Shown: positions 43,351 through 52,478, numbered from the stretch's first letter. The stretch is 64,000 nucleotides of DNA from Chromobacterium alticapitis (GCF_002924365.1 NZ_PQWB01000042.1:1-64000), one strand, 5' to 3'. A program made the numbers and translations. The notes: a model not told the origin generated them from the sequence alone.

Positions 43351-44583
43351 GTGAAAAAATTGAAGCTGTTGTTCATTCATCAAAATTTCCCTGGACAGTT
43401 CAGCCATTTGCTGCCGCAGGTATGGAAATCGCATCAGGTAGAGGCGATGGGCCTGGGGGAGCGCCGCTGGGTCGGCGCGCATTTGAACCGGCTGCCGGCC
43501 GGCTTGCCGGTGCTGGCTTATGACATGCCGGAGGCGCCGGAGGCGGGGATGGATCCCTTCCTGCAGACCTGCGCGCAGGCCGTGGCGCGCGGCAAGCAGG
43601 TGGCGGTGTCCTTGCTGCGCTTGCGCGCGGAAGGCTTCACGCCGGATGTGGTCTACGCGCATCCGGGCTGGGGGGAATCTTTATTCGTCAAAGACGTGTT
43701 CCCCCAGGCGCGGCTGGCGCATTACTGCGAGTTTTTCTATCGCGCGGATGGCCTGGATGTGGGCTTTGATCCAGAGTTTCCGGACAGCTTTGAGGACAGG
43801 CTGAAGCTGCGCGTGCGCGCCAGCCATCATTTATTGAGCCTGGATGCGATGGATCTGGGCATCAGCCCTACGCAGTGGCAGCGGCAGTGCTTTCCTGAGG
43901 CGTATCGAGACCGCATCGCGGTGGTGCATGACGGCGTGGATACGGATGCGGTCAGGCCGGACCCCCATGCCGCGCTGCGGCTGCCCAATGGCCGGGTATT
44001 GACGGCGGCCGACGAGGTGGTGACTTTCGTCAACCGAAACCTGGAGCCATACCGGGGCTTTCATTCCTTCATGCGCGCTTTGCCGCAGCTGCAAAGGCAG
44101 AGGCCGGACGCGCAAATCCTGATCGTTGGCGGAGACGAGGTGTCCTACGGCAGGCAGGCGCCGCCCGGCTATTACCGGCAGCGCATGCTGGACGAGGTGG
44201 GCGCCGGCCTGAACCTGGAAAACGTCCATTTCCTGGGCAAGGTGCCGTATGCCGACTACCTGCGCATGCTGCAAATCTCCACGGCTCACGTCTATCTGAC
44301 CTATCCCTTCGTGTTGTCTTGGTCCATGCTGGAGGCCATGGCCTGCGGCTGCGTGGTGGTTGGCTCGAAAACACCGCCGGTGGAGGAGGTGATAGCGGAT
44401 GGGGAGAATGGCTTGCTGGTGGATTTCTTCTCGCGGCAAGCCATTGCCGATACGGTTGCTGACGCCTGCGCGCGGAGGGCGGTGTTGTCCGATCTGAGAG
44501 CGGCCGCCAGGCAGACCGTTCTGGAGCGCTTTGACCTGCGGCGGGTGTGCCTGCCGCGGCAACTGGCTTTGCTGGGCGTATAG
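43351..44583 (+). CDS. Glycosyltransferase family 4 (GT-B)
   Basis: The protein has 410 residues from GTG 43351. The N-terminal half (LLFIHQNFPGQFSHLLPQV) fits the Glyco_trans_4-like N-domain. The C-terminal half has the GT4 donor site: NRNLEPYRGFHSFMRALPQL, ILIVGGDEVSYG and the E-x7-E region SMLEAMACGCVVVGS, then PPVEEVI. Related genes often accompany RTX exporters; it may glycosylate the toxin or a surface polysaccharide. It is cut off from the RTX gene by a terminator, so it probably depends on read-through or on its own promoter. Confidence 0.85.
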   Translation: MKKLKLLFIHQNFPGQFSHLLPQVWKSHQVEAMGLGERRWVGAHLNRLPAGLPVLAYDMPEAPEAGMDPFLQTCAQAVARGKQVAVSLLRLRAEGFTPDVVYAHPGWGESLFVKDVFPQARLAHYCEFFYRADGLDVGFDPEFPDSFEDRLKLRVRASHHLLSLDAMDLGISPTQWQRQCFPEAYRDRIAVVHDGVDTDAVRPDPHAALRLPNGRVLTAADEVVTFVNRNLEPYRGFHSFMRALPQLQRQRPDAQILIVGGDEVSYGRQAPPGYYRQRMLDEVGAGLNLENVHFLGKVPYADYLRMLQISTAHVYLTYPFVLSWSMLEAMACGCVVVGSKTPPVEEVIADGENGLLVDFFSRQAIADTVADACARRAVLSDLRAAARQTVLERFDLRRVCLPRQLALLGV

Positions 44584-44611
44584 GTTTTGCAACGACGTAG
44601 CCTGGATATTT

Positions 44612-44720
44612 CCATGATGTTTGCGACCAGGCGGAACTCCCGGCTTTGCCGGGATTCCGCCCTACGGGAGGCGGTTCTGTAGGGTGGATGCCCCGCAGGG
44701 GCGATCCACCGTTGTGTGCA
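44612..44720. repeat. Right copy of the ~110-bp repeat flanking the island
   Basis: Same orientation and order of elements as at 28389: CCATGATG, then GCGGAACTCCCGGCTTTGCC and GGGATTCCGCCCTA, then GGATGCCCCGCAGGG and GATCCACCG. The central 40 bases differ from the left copy at only about two positions. Confidence 0.8.
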
Positions 44721-44737
44721 AAATAGATGAATGAGAC

Positions 44738-44777
44738 AGGCCCGGCGCGGAGTGATCCGCCCGGGCCTTCGTCTTTT
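44738..44777 (+). terminator. Terminator after the glycosyltransferase
   Basis: A long stem (AGGCCCGG...CCGGGCCT, extended inside by GCGGA/TCCGC around a GTGA loop) is followed by TCGTCTTTT. Confidence 0.75.
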
Positions 44778-44804
44778 CGCTGTTGCGAAATGGCGGCAGT
44801 CGGT

Positions 44805-44864
44805 TTGACTTTTCACAAACTCGTACAGACGAGCATTGACCATCTCGTATGTACGAGTTAACTT
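44805..44864 (+). promoter_or_regulatory. treBC promoter with two TreR-like operators
   Basis: Two similar dyads lie upstream of treB: CTCGTACAGACGAG at 44820-44833 (imperfect) and CTCGTATGTACGAG at 44844-44857 (perfect 6-bp arms), centres 24 bp apart. The second lies exactly between TTGACC (44836) and TAACTT (44859), spaced 17 bp, a likely -35/-10 pair. A repressor bound there would block RNA polymerase. Assignment to TreR is inferred from the target genes. Confidence 0.6.
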
Positions 44865-44963
44865 GCCTCCAGTTGTGATGCGGACAATCACCACAAACAG
44901 GCGGATTTCCGGCATGGTGGCCGGATGCGAACCCACCGCCGCGACCAGGGACAGGGAGGGATG

Positions 44964-46418
44964 ATGAGTCAAAACTATCAAGCGATCGCCGCGCAGATAC
45001 TGCAAAACATCGGCGGCGCGGCCAATATCCGCCAGGCGGCGCACTGCCTCACCCGGCTGCGCATTTCATTGCATGACGAGTCCAAGGTGCAGGGCGACGC
45101 GCTGCGCCAGGTGGAGCTGGTGAAGGGCCACTTCAGCAATGCCGGGGTGTTTCAGATCGTCATCGGCGCCGGAGATGTGGACCGCGTGTATGCCGAGATG
45201 GTGAAGCAGGGCGGGGTGGCTCGCGCCACCATCGCGGAGGTGAAGGCCTGCGGCGACGCCAAGCAGAACCGGCTGCAGCAACTGGTGAAGGTGTTTTCGG
45301 ACGTGTTCATGCCTATCTTGCCGGCCATCATCATCGCCGGTTTGCTGATGGGCGCCAATAATCTGCTGGGCGCCAAGGGCATGTTCATCGAAGGCAAGAG
45401 CCTGCTGGACGCCTATCCGGGCCTGTCCGGACTGTGGGGGCTGATCAATATGATGGCCAACACGTCCTTTGTCTTCCTGCCGGCGCTGGTGGGCTGGTCC
45501 GCCGCCAAGCGCTTTGGCGGCAGCGAGATTCTGGGCATCGTGCTGGGCCTGCTGCTGGTGCATCCGGACCTGCTCAATGCCTGGAATTATGGCAAGGCTG
45601 CGGCGGGGCTGGATGGCGCGTCGGTGCCTTACTTCGACCTGTTTGGCCTGCATATCGAAAAAGTGGGCTACCAGGGCCAGATTCTGCCCATCCTGGCCGC
45701 CGCCTGGGTGATGTGCCGCGTCGAGCTGTGGCTGAGGCCTAGGGTGCCCAACGCGGTGCAGCTCTTGGTGGTGCCGATTGTCACCATCGCCATCAGCGGC
45801 TTCCTGGCGCTGGCGGTGATCGGCCCCTTGGCCCGCCATCTGGGCATCGCCGTCACCGACGCGCTGGTCTACGTGTTCAACCTGGCGCCGTGGCTGGGCG
45901 CGGCATTGTTCGGCGCGCTGTACGCGCCGCTGGTGCTGACCGGCATGCACCACATGTTCATCGCGGTGGACCTGCAGCTGATTTCCAGCCAGGGCGGCAC
46001 CTTCATCTGGCCGATGATCGCCTTGTCCAATATCGCCCAGGGCAGCGCCGCGCTGGCCATGTTCTGGCTGGCCCGGAGCGCCAACGACAAGAATATGGCG
46101 TCGACCTCCGCGATATCGGCCTTCTTCGGCATCACCGAGCCGGCGATGTTCGGCGTCAATCTGCGCCACAAGCTGCCGTTCTACGCGGCGCTGGCCGGCT
46201 CTTCCTGCGCGGCGGTGCTGATCAGCCTGGGGCACGTCAAGGCGTCGGCGATCGGCGTCGGCGGTTTGCCTGCCTTCATCTCCATCATTCCGCAGTACAT
46301 CCCGCTGTTCCTGGCCGGCACGCTGGTGGCCTTGGCCGTGCCGTTTGGCCTGACCTGGCTGCTGGCGCGCCGCCAGTTGGCCGCGGCCGCCCAAGCGGAG
46401 GCCGCGCAGCATGCCTAA
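44964..46418 (+). CDS. treB: PTS trehalose-specific EIIBC component
   Basis: The protein has 484 residues from ATG 44964, chosen because AGGGAGG at 44953-44959 spaces better to it than to ATG 44961. The EIIB domain (1-90) carries the phospho-Cys in RQAAHCLTRLRISL. The EIIC domain has about ten membrane segments and the family motif ISAFFGITEPAMFGVNLR. It imports trehalose as trehalose 6-phosphate, using phosphate from general PTS proteins and an EIIA encoded elsewhere. It overlaps treC by eight bases. Confidence 0.93.
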   Translation: MSQNYQAIAAQILQNIGGAANIRQAAHCLTRLRISLHDESKVQGDALRQVELVKGHFSNAGVFQIVIGAGDVDRVYAEMVKQGGVARATIAEVKACGDAKQNRLQQLVKVFSDVFMPILPAIIIAGLLMGANNLLGAKGMFIEGKSLLDAYPGLSGLWGLINMMANTSFVFLPALVGWSAAKRFGGSEILGIVLGLLLVHPDLLNAWNYGKAAAGLDGASVPYFDLFGLHIEKVGYQGQILPILAAAWVMCRVELWLRPRVPNAVQLLVVPIVTIAISGFLALAVIGPLARHLGIAVTDALVYVFNLAPWLGAALFGALYAPLVLTGMHHMFIAVDLQLISSQGGTFIWPMIALSNIAQGSAALAMFWLARSANDKNMASTSAISAFFGITEPAMFGVNLRHKLPFYAALAGSSCAAVLISLGHVKASAIGVGGLPAFISIIPQYIPLFLAGTLVALAVPFGLTWLLARRQLAAAAQAEAAQHA

Positions 46419-48060
46419 GGACATGAAACGGGCGGTGGTCTACCAGATTTACCCCAAGAGCTTCAGCAGCCATCGCAACCAAGCCACCGGCGACCTGCTG
46501 GGGGTGGCGGACCGGCTGGACTACCTGGCCTGGCTGGGCGTGGACTATCTGTGGCTGACGCCGTTCTACCGCTCGCCGCAAAACGACAACGGCTACGATG
46601 TCAGCGATTATTACAGCATCGACCCGGCCTACGGCAGCATGGAAGACTTCGAGCTGCTGCTGGCCGAGGCCAAGCGGCGAGGCATCGGCGTGATGCTGGA
46701 CATCGTGGTCAACCATACCTCCACCGAGCACGCCTGGTTCCAGCAGGCGCTAAAGGGCAGGGACAATCCCTACCGCGACTTCTACATCTGGCGCGACGCG
46801 CCCAACAACTGGCAGTCTAAATTCGGCGGCAATGCCTGGGAGAGGGACGAGGCCAGCGGCCAGTATTATCTGCACCTGTTCGACAAGACCCAGGCCGATC
46901 TCAACTGGGAAAACCCGGCGCTGCGCCAGGCGGTGTTCGAGATGATGCGTTTCTGGCGCGACAAGGGCGTGGCCGGCTTCCGGCTGGACGTGATCAATCT
47001 GATCTCCAAGGACCCGGCCTTTTCCGAGGACGACAGCGACGGCCGCCATTTCTACACCGATGGTCCGCGCGTGCATGAATACCTGCAGCAGATGCACCGC
47101 GAAGTGTTCGACGGCCATGAGCTGATGACGGTGGGCGAGATGTCGTCCACCTCGCTGGAGCACTGCATCGCCTACAGCCGGCCGGACCGGCGCGAGCTGA
47201 GCATGACCTTCAACTTCCACCATCTGAAGGTGGATTATCCGGACGGCGAGAAGTGGCGGGCGGGCGAGGTGGATTTCATCGCGCTCAAGCGCATCCTGTC
47301 GGACTGGCAAACCGGCATGCACGCCGGCGGCGGCTGGAACGCGCTGTTCTGGTGCAATCACGACCAGCCGCGCGCGCTGTCCCGCTTCGGCGACGATGGC
47401 CGCTACCGGACGGAGTCCGCCAAGATGCTGGCCACCGCGCTGCACGGCCTGCAGGGCACGCCCTACATCTATCAGGGCGAGGAGATAGCCATGGCTGATC
47501 CCGGCTTCAGCGACGTCAGCCAGCTGCGCGACGTGGAAAGCCTCAACGCCTACCGCCAGCTGCTGGCGGAGGGCTATGCCGACGCCGAAGCGATGGCGGT
47601 GATCCGCCAGCGCTCGCGCGACAACGCCCGCACGCCGATGCAGTGGGACGACAGCCCCAACGCCGGCTTCAGCGCGGCCGAGCCGTGGATAGGCGTGGGG
47701 GCTGACGCGGCCGAGATCAATGTGGCAGCCGCCATCGGCGATAAAAACTCCGCCTTGCACCACTACCGGCGCTTGATCCAGCTGCGCAAGCAATACCGCG
47801 TGTTCGCCGACGGCGATTACCGCTGCCTGACGCCGGACCACCCCAGCCTATGGGCCTACACCCGCCGCGGCGACGATGAAATGCTGCTGGTGATCAGCCA
47901 CTTCGGCGCCGACAACATCCATTACCAGCCGCCGCCGGACGCCGTGCCGGAGGGCTGGACCTTGGAAGTATTGTTGTCCAATTACCCGCCGCAGGCCCTT
48001 GGCCAGTTGAGGCCCTGGCATTCGCTGCTGTACCGGGCCGCCCCGCCAGCCGCGACCTAA
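46411..48060 (+). CDS. treC: Trehalose-6-phosphate hydrolase (GH13)
   Basis: The 549-residue GH13 enzyme has the conserved regions DIVVNHTSTEHAWF, GFRLDVINLIS (nucleophile Asp), TVGEMSSTS (acid Glu) and LFWCNHDQPRALSRFG. It cleaves trehalose 6-phosphate from TreB to glucose and glucose 6-phosphate in the cytoplasm. GGAGG lies about nine bases before ATG 46411; ATG 46423 is a possible second start. Confidence 0.95.
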   Translation: MPKDMKRAVVYQIYPKSFSSHRNQATGDLLGVADRLDYLAWLGVDYLWLTPFYRSPQNDNGYDVSDYYSIDPAYGSMEDFELLLAEAKRRGIGVMLDIVVNHTSTEHAWFQQALKGRDNPYRDFYIWRDAPNNWQSKFGGNAWERDEASGQYYLHLFDKTQADLNWENPALRQAVFEMMRFWRDKGVAGFRLDVINLISKDPAFSEDDSDGRHFYTDGPRVHEYLQQMHREVFDGHELMTVGEMSSTSLEHCIAYSRPDRRELSMTFNFHHLKVDYPDGEKWRAGEVDFIALKRILSDWQTGMHAGGGWNALFWCNHDQPRALSRFGDDGRYRTESAKMLATALHGLQGTPYIYQGEEIAMADPGFSDVSQLRDVESLNAYRQLLAEGYADAEAMAVIRQRSRDNARTPMQWDDSPNAGFSAAEPWIGVGADAAEINVAAAIGDKNSALHHYRRLIQLRKQYRVFADGDYRCLTPDHPSLWAYTRRGDDEMLLVISHFGADNIHYQPPPDAVPEGWTLEVLLSNYPPQALGQLRPWHSLLYRAAPPAAT

Positions 48061-48165
48061 CACCCCCGCCAAGACTCGCCCCGCCATGCCAGCCGTGAGG
48101 CCGGCAGGGCGGAGCTTTGCCCGCGGAAAACGGGCGCTATCACCCATTGGGACAAGGAGACGAAG

Positions 48166-49431
48166 ATGAGGACAAAAACCATCAACTGGCTATGCCTGCT
48201 ATTGCCGCTGAGCGCCAGCCTGCCGGCCTGGGCCGACCCGGCACCTGCCGCGCCGGCGCCGCAGCTCAGCGCCGAGCAATTGAGCGGCGCGGTGAAGCAG
48301 GCGCTGGACGAGATGGGCTTTCAGTTCGACGGCTATATGCGCAGCGGCTTTTACGGCAGCTCGGGCGACAATCAGCCCAAGAGCCAGTACCAGCTGGGCG
48401 GCGATCTGCAGCACTTCCGCCTGGGCAATGAGGGCGATACCTATATCGAACTGGGCATAGGCAAGAAATGGACGCTGGGCAACGGCGTCAGCTGGGGCGC
48501 TTACGTGATGCCCACCATCTACAACGGCAAGACCAGCGCCTCGCAAGTTTACGGCTACATCAGCGGGCTGGAGTTCGCACCCAATCTGACGCTGTGGGCC
48601 GGCCAGCGCTACCACCGCATCCAGGACATCCACATCGTGGACAACTGGCTGATGCAGGACGGCGACAATTACGGCGCAGGGGTGGACGGTATCGCCATCG
48701 GCCAGGCTAAGCTCAATCTGTCCGTCTCCTCGTCCGGCAACTACGCCAACGACAACGCCACGCTAAACAATGCGCGCCGCGCCAACTTCCAGCTGGCCGG
48801 CATAGCCACTAATCCGGGCGGCAAGCTGACCTTGACCGGCGCGGCCATCAGCGGCGATTTCGCCATCGGCAAGCCGGGCGCGGCGCTGGGCCTGTTGCAC
48901 AATCAGAAGGATTTTCTGGCTCAGGGCGTCAATAATTCCTTGTTCCTGCAGACGTCTACCGGCCATGCCTCGCTATCCGGCCAGTTCTACAATCTGGACA
49001 ATGCTGGCGCGGCGCAGGCCGGCGCGCGGCAGAGCCGCATCGCCGATGTGCTGGACTGGCAGCGCGGGCGCTTTGGCGGCCAGGCGGTGATGGGCTGGCA
49101 GACGGCCTCGCCGGACAATGCGGCCAAGTACCTCGATGCCACTTTGGGCGGCCGGCTGTCCTATGGCGTGGCGGCCAACGTCAAATTGTTGACAGAAATC
49201 GGCCTGACCAGCCGCGACACCGACAATCAGCCGCAGCAGCGCTTGAACAAAGCGACGGTGGCGGTGGCTTTCGCGCCCAATACGGACTTCTGGACCCGGC
49301 CGGAACTGCGGGTGTACGCCAGCCATTACAACTGGAACAACGCGGCGGCGCAGGCCAATCTGACCACGTTCGCCGCCAATGGCCGCACCCACGCCAATAC
49401 CTTCGGCGTGCAGCTGGAGGCCTGGTGGTAA
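48166..49431 (+). CDS. LamB-type outer-membrane porin, probably for trehalose
   Basis: The 421-residue protein has a signal peptide (cleavage near PAWA-DP), a short helical N-terminus (QLSGAVKQALDEMGFQFDGY) and the LamB beta-barrel pattern: GYMRSGFYGSSGD, NDN/NNAR loop residues, RPELRVYASHYNW and the terminal aromatic strand FGVQLEAWW recognised by the Bam complex. It follows treBC by 105 bases on the same strand, so trehalose or related sugars are the likely cargo. Confidence 0.85.
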   Translation: MRTKTINWLCLLLPLSASLPAWADPAPAAPAPQLSAEQLSGAVKQALDEMGFQFDGYMRSGFYGSSGDNQPKSQYQLGGDLQHFRLGNEGDTYIELGIGKKWTLGNGVSWGAYVMPTIYNGKTSASQVYGYISGLEFAPNLTLWAGQRYHRIQDIHIVDNWLMQDGDNYGAGVDGIAIGQAKLNLSVSSSGNYANDNATLNNARRANFQLAGIATNPGGKLTLTGAAISGDFAIGKPGAALGLLHNQKDFLAQGVNNSLFLQTSTGHASLSGQFYNLDNAGAAQAGARQSRIADVLDWQRGRFGGQAVMGWQTASPDNAAKYLDATLGGRLSYGVAANVKLLTEIGLTSRDTDNQPQQRLNKATVAVAFAPNTDFWTRPELRVYASHYNWNNAAAQANLTTFAANGRTHANTFGVQLEAWW

Positions 49432-49463
49432 GCCAGGTGTGATGCTCTGGGTCTGGATAAACG

Positions 49464-49495
49464 GTGCCGCGACGCGAGTCGCGGCACTTTGTTTT
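49464..49495 (+). terminator. Terminator of the trehalose operon
   Basis: A perfect 10-bp stem (GTGCCGCGAC and GTCGCGGCAC, loop GCGA) followed by TTTGTTTT. Confidence 0.9.
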
Positions 49496-49540
49496 GGGGC
49501 GGCTGTCTGTACTGGATATCGCATGGATTGGGAGAAGGGC

Positions 49541-50005
49541 ATGAGGCTGGTTTTGGCCGGCGGCGCGGCGGTCGGCATGTTATGCGCTGGTCTGGCATGG
49601 GCGGGCGGCCAGGCGGCTTCCGCGCCAGCGGCGGCCGAGCGCAAGGGCGTCATGCTGGAATGCCTGCCCTCCGGCAATGCGGCGAGCGATTGGCGCGGCT
49701 GGATCGCCACGCGGCTGGCGCTGCGCGGGCTAGAGGAAGGCGCGCGGCCGGCTTGGCGCTTGTGCTTTGCCGAGAGTCTGGACCAGCAGTGGGTGGCCCA
49801 GCCGCCAGGCTGGCGCCATGACGGCTATTGGCGCGATCCGCCTTATCGATTGGAAAGTTGGCCGGCGCTGAGCATGACCGTGCGCGACGCGGATGGGGCG
49901 GTGTTCTGGTCCGGCCGCGAACGCCTAGGGGAGGGCGCTACGCCGCGCGAACAGCGGGAGAGGGCTGCGCGCCGGCTGCTGGAGCGCATGCCTTTGCCGC
50001 AGTAG
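49541..50005 (+). CDS. Exported hypothetical protein
   Basis: The gene encodes 154 residues from ATG 49541 behind GGGAGAAGGG. A signal peptide (MRLVLAGGAAVGMLCAGLAWA) is followed by a Trp-rich domain (SDWRGWIATRLALRG, RHDGYWRDPPYRLESW) and a basic end (REQRERAARRLLERMP). I do not recognise the family; the plan (signal, beta-rich core, terminal Arg helix) is loosely like DUF4136 lipoproteins, but there is no lipobox Cys. Confidence 0.65.
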   Translation: MRLVLAGGAAVGMLCAGLAWAGGQAASAPAAAERKGVMLECLPSGNAASDWRGWIATRLALRGLEEGARPAWRLCFAESLDQQWVAQPPGWRHDGYWRDPPYRLESWPALSMTVRDADGAVFWSGRERLGEGATPREQRERAARRLLERMPLPQ

Positions 50006-50094
50006 TTGAATATAAACGAATTCTGAATTTTTCAGATTTGACCATTGCTGTTTTCCCGTATTGTGGCGACGTCCTCCTGCTGTACTATCGAAGG

Positions 50095-50206
50095 CCTCCG
50101 TAGACATGGCCTGCGTAAATAAAAGACAGGCCGGCGCGGAGGGACAAATCAGATCACTTTACAGCCTATCCGAGTATGAGGCGCCCGCCTGGACAGCGGG
50201 CGTCTC
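50095..50206 (+). promoter_or_regulatory. Structured leader upstream of the APC permease
   Basis: Two well-formed stems lie 70-180 bases before the permease start. The first is nested: CCTCCG (50095) with CGGAGG (50137) encloses GGCCTG (50108) with CAGGCC (50127). The second pairs GAGGCGCCCGC (50178) with GCGGGCGTCTC (50196) around CTGGACA. It could be an attenuator, riboswitch or small RNA. I do not match it to a known class. Confidence 0.45.
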
Positions 50207-50274
50207 GTCGTTTCAGCGCGGCCGCTTTGCGTCCGCGCCGACCGGTGACGGCCACCATACGGGACAGTAAGACA

Positions 50275-51672
50275 ATGAGTTTGATGCGCAAGAAGAGCGT
50301 CCAGGGCATGCTGGCTACCGCTCAGACTTCGCGCGGGCTGCGAAAAGAGCTCTCCGCGTTTGACCTCACCATGCTGGGCATAGGCGCCATCATCGGCACC
50401 GGCATCTTCGTGCTGACCGGCACCGGCGCCACCATCGCCGGCCCCGGCCTGGTGCTTTCCTTCGTCATCAGCGCCTTCGCCTGCGGCTTCGCGGCGTTGT
50501 GCTATGCCGAATTTGCCTCCATGCTGCCGATTTCCGGCTCCACCTACACCTATGCCTATGCCACCCTGGGCGAGCTGATCGCCTGGATCATAGGCTGGGA
50601 CTTGCTGCTGGAATACCTGCTGGCCTCGTCCGCGGTGTCCGTGGGTTGGTCCGGCTACTTCCAGAGCCTGCTGGCCGGCTTCGGCGTGAGGCTGCCGGAG
50701 GCGCTGACCGCAGCCGCTGGCTCCGTGCCGGGCAAGGACACCTTGTTCAATCTGCCGGCCTTTTCCATCGCCATGATCATCACCGCGCTCTTGGCCTTCG
50801 GCATCAAGGAATCCAAGCGCGTCAACAATATCGTGGTGCTGATCAAGGTGGCCGTGGTGCTGCTGTTCATCGCCATCGGCGTGTGGCATGTCAAGCCGGC
50901 CAACTGGCAGCCGGCGCTGCCCTTCGGCTTCTCCGGCGTGTTCCACGGCGCGGCCATCGTGTTCTTCAGCTTCATCGGCTTCGACGCGGTGACCTGCGCG
51001 GCGGAAGAGGTGAAGAACCCGGCCAAGGATATTCCGCGCGGCGTCATCTGGTCGCTGGCCGTGTGCTCCATCCTGTACGTGGTGGTGGCCGCCATCATGA
51101 CCGGCATCGTGCCCTATCTGCAGTTCGCCGGCGTGGACCATCCGGTGTCGCTGGCCCTGCAAGTGGCCAAGCTGAACTGGTTCGCCGGCTTTGTGGACCT
51201 GGGCGCCATCCTGGGCATGATGACCGTGATCCTGGTGATGACCTATGGCCAAACCCGCATCCTGTTCGCCATGAGCCGCGACGGCCTGCTGCCCAAGATC
51301 TTCTCCGACGTGAACCCGAAATACGGCACGCCGTACAAAGCCACCTGGCTGATCGGCACCGTGATCGCGCTGATCGCCGGCCTGGTGCCGCTGCACACGC
51401 TGGCCGAGCTGGTGAACATCGGCACCCTGGCCGCCTTCACGCTGATCGCGCTGTCGGTGATCGTGCTGCGCAAGCGCGAGCCGGACCTGCCGCGCAAGTT
51501 CGTCTGCCCGGCCGTGCCGTTGATCCCGGGCCTGGCCATCCTGTTCTGCGGTTTCCTGATGACGCAGCTGTCGCTGCTGACCTGGACCTGCTTCGCCATC
51601 TGGCTGGTCATCGGGCTGGTGGTGTACTTCGGCTACTCGCGGCGCAATTCGCTGCTGCACAATCCGGCCTGA
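50275..51672 (+). CDS. APC-superfamily amino acid permease (cationic amino acid type)
   Basis: The protein has 465 residues from ATG 50275 and about twelve membrane segments. TM1 has GIGAIIGTGIFVLTGTGA, the substrate backbone-binding G-x-G motif of APC transporters. FFSFIGFDAVTCAAEEVKNP is the family signature in TM6 and beyond. It is closest to the YfnA/CAT group. A bidirectional terminator follows. Substrate is not decidable from sequence. Confidence 0.9.
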   Translation: MSLMRKKSVQGMLATAQTSRGLRKELSAFDLTMLGIGAIIGTGIFVLTGTGATIAGPGLVLSFVISAFACGFAALCYAEFASMLPISGSTYTYAYATLGELIAWIIGWDLLLEYLLASSAVSVGWSGYFQSLLAGFGVRLPEALTAAAGSVPGKDTLFNLPAFSIAMIITALLAFGIKESKRVNNIVVLIKVAVVLLFIAIGVWHVKPANWQPALPFGFSGVFHGAAIVFFSFIGFDAVTCAAEEVKNPAKDIPRGVIWSLAVCSILYVVVAAIMTGIVPYLQFAGVDHPVSLALQVAKLNWFAGFVDLGAILGMMTVILVMTYGQTRILFAMSRDGLLPKIFSDVNPKYGTPYKATWLIGTVIALIAGLVPLHTLAELVNIGTLAAFTLIALSVIVLRKREPDLPRKFVCPAVPLIPGLAILFCGFLMTQLSLLTWTCFAIWLVIGLVVYFGYSRRNSLLHNPA

Positions 51673-51687
51673 TCCGGCGGATGGAAT

Positions 51688-51723
51688 GAAAAAGGGCGAG
51701 GCCGATGGGCCTCGCCCTTTTTC
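51688..51723. terminator. Bidirectional terminator between permease and exported protein
   Basis: AAAAAGGGCGAGGCC and GGCCTCGCCCTTTTT form a 15-bp stem around a short loop, with A and T runs that serve both strands. Confidence 0.93.
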
Positions 51724-51737
51724 GCATGGAGCCGGCC

Positions 51738-52478
51738 TTACGGCGCAGAGGCGGCGGCGGTGTCCGTCTTGGTCATCGAGCGGATCAGTTCATCGGCCAG
51801 CATTTCCGCGCTGGCTTTCAGGCCGGAGTAGGCTTGGCCGATGTCCTTGCTGAGCGCCTCATAATCTTTGAATACATACGGGGAATCCCCCTGCGCGGCA
51901 TTGGCTACGCGCACAAACTGCAAGGGTTTGGCATCCGGATGGTCATGATCGTACACGGTTACCACCACCTTGCTGAGCGGTTTGTATGGGTCGGTGGAGC
52001 TGGGCGCGAAGTAAGAGGTATTGAGTTTGTCCAGCACGACCAGTTTGTGGGTGCTGAGTTTTGACGCGTCGAAGCGGTATTTGAGCTCTTTGTCGTTGCT
52101 TTCGCTTTGCACGTCGTCGAAGCTCGCCACCTCTATCCCCGCCGTTTTCATGTCTTGCTCCAGCCTGTTGCGGAAGGCCTGCTGCAGGGTAGGCTGTTCA
52201 GGATGGGTTTGCAGATAGGCGTGATAGGCTTCTTGCAGGCTGCTGCTTTGCGATTTCATCTTGGCGACCGCCGCCGCGACATACAGGACGCCGAACAGCG
52301 TATAGCCGGTGGTGTTGAAGCTCACTTGCGGCAACGCGTCGTCGGTTTGGCGGAACAGCGACACCTGTTTTTCGCCAGCCAGTTGGCCACTGCCGATTTC
52401 CTGAGTCGTTTCAGTCTGGGCGAGGGTGGTTTGCGCCGCCAGCAGACCTAAAGCGGCTATCCATAGCTTGCGTTTCAT
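51738..52478 (-). CDS. Exported hypothetical protein
   Basis: The 246-residue protein has a signal peptide (MKRKLWIAALGLLAAQTTLA, cleavage before QT). A hydrophobic stretch (TLFGVLYVAAAVAKM, near 58-72) may be a helix in the mature protein. The rest is soluble, with VVVTVYDHDHPDAKPLQF and a helical C-terminus. I recognise no family. It stands alone between two terminators. Confidence 0.7.
   Translation of the reverse strand: MKRKLWIAALGLLAAQTTLAQTETTQEIGSGQLAGEKQVSLFRQTDDALPQVSFNTTGYTLFGVLYVAAAVAKMKSQSSSLQEAYHAYLQTHPEQPTLQQAFRNRLEQDMKTAGIEVASFDDVQSESNDKELKYRFDASKLSTHKLVVLDKLNTSYFAPSSTDPYKPLSKVVVTVYDHDHPDAKPLQFVRVANAAQGDSPYVFKDYEALSKDIGQAYSGLKASAEMLADELIRSMTKTDTAAASAP

Noticed and set aside
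28389-44720. Integrase-type genomic island with att sites
   Set aside because: No integrase gene or tRNA target was found. The flanking repeats belong to a dispersed family, so I describe the island as repeat-flanked only.
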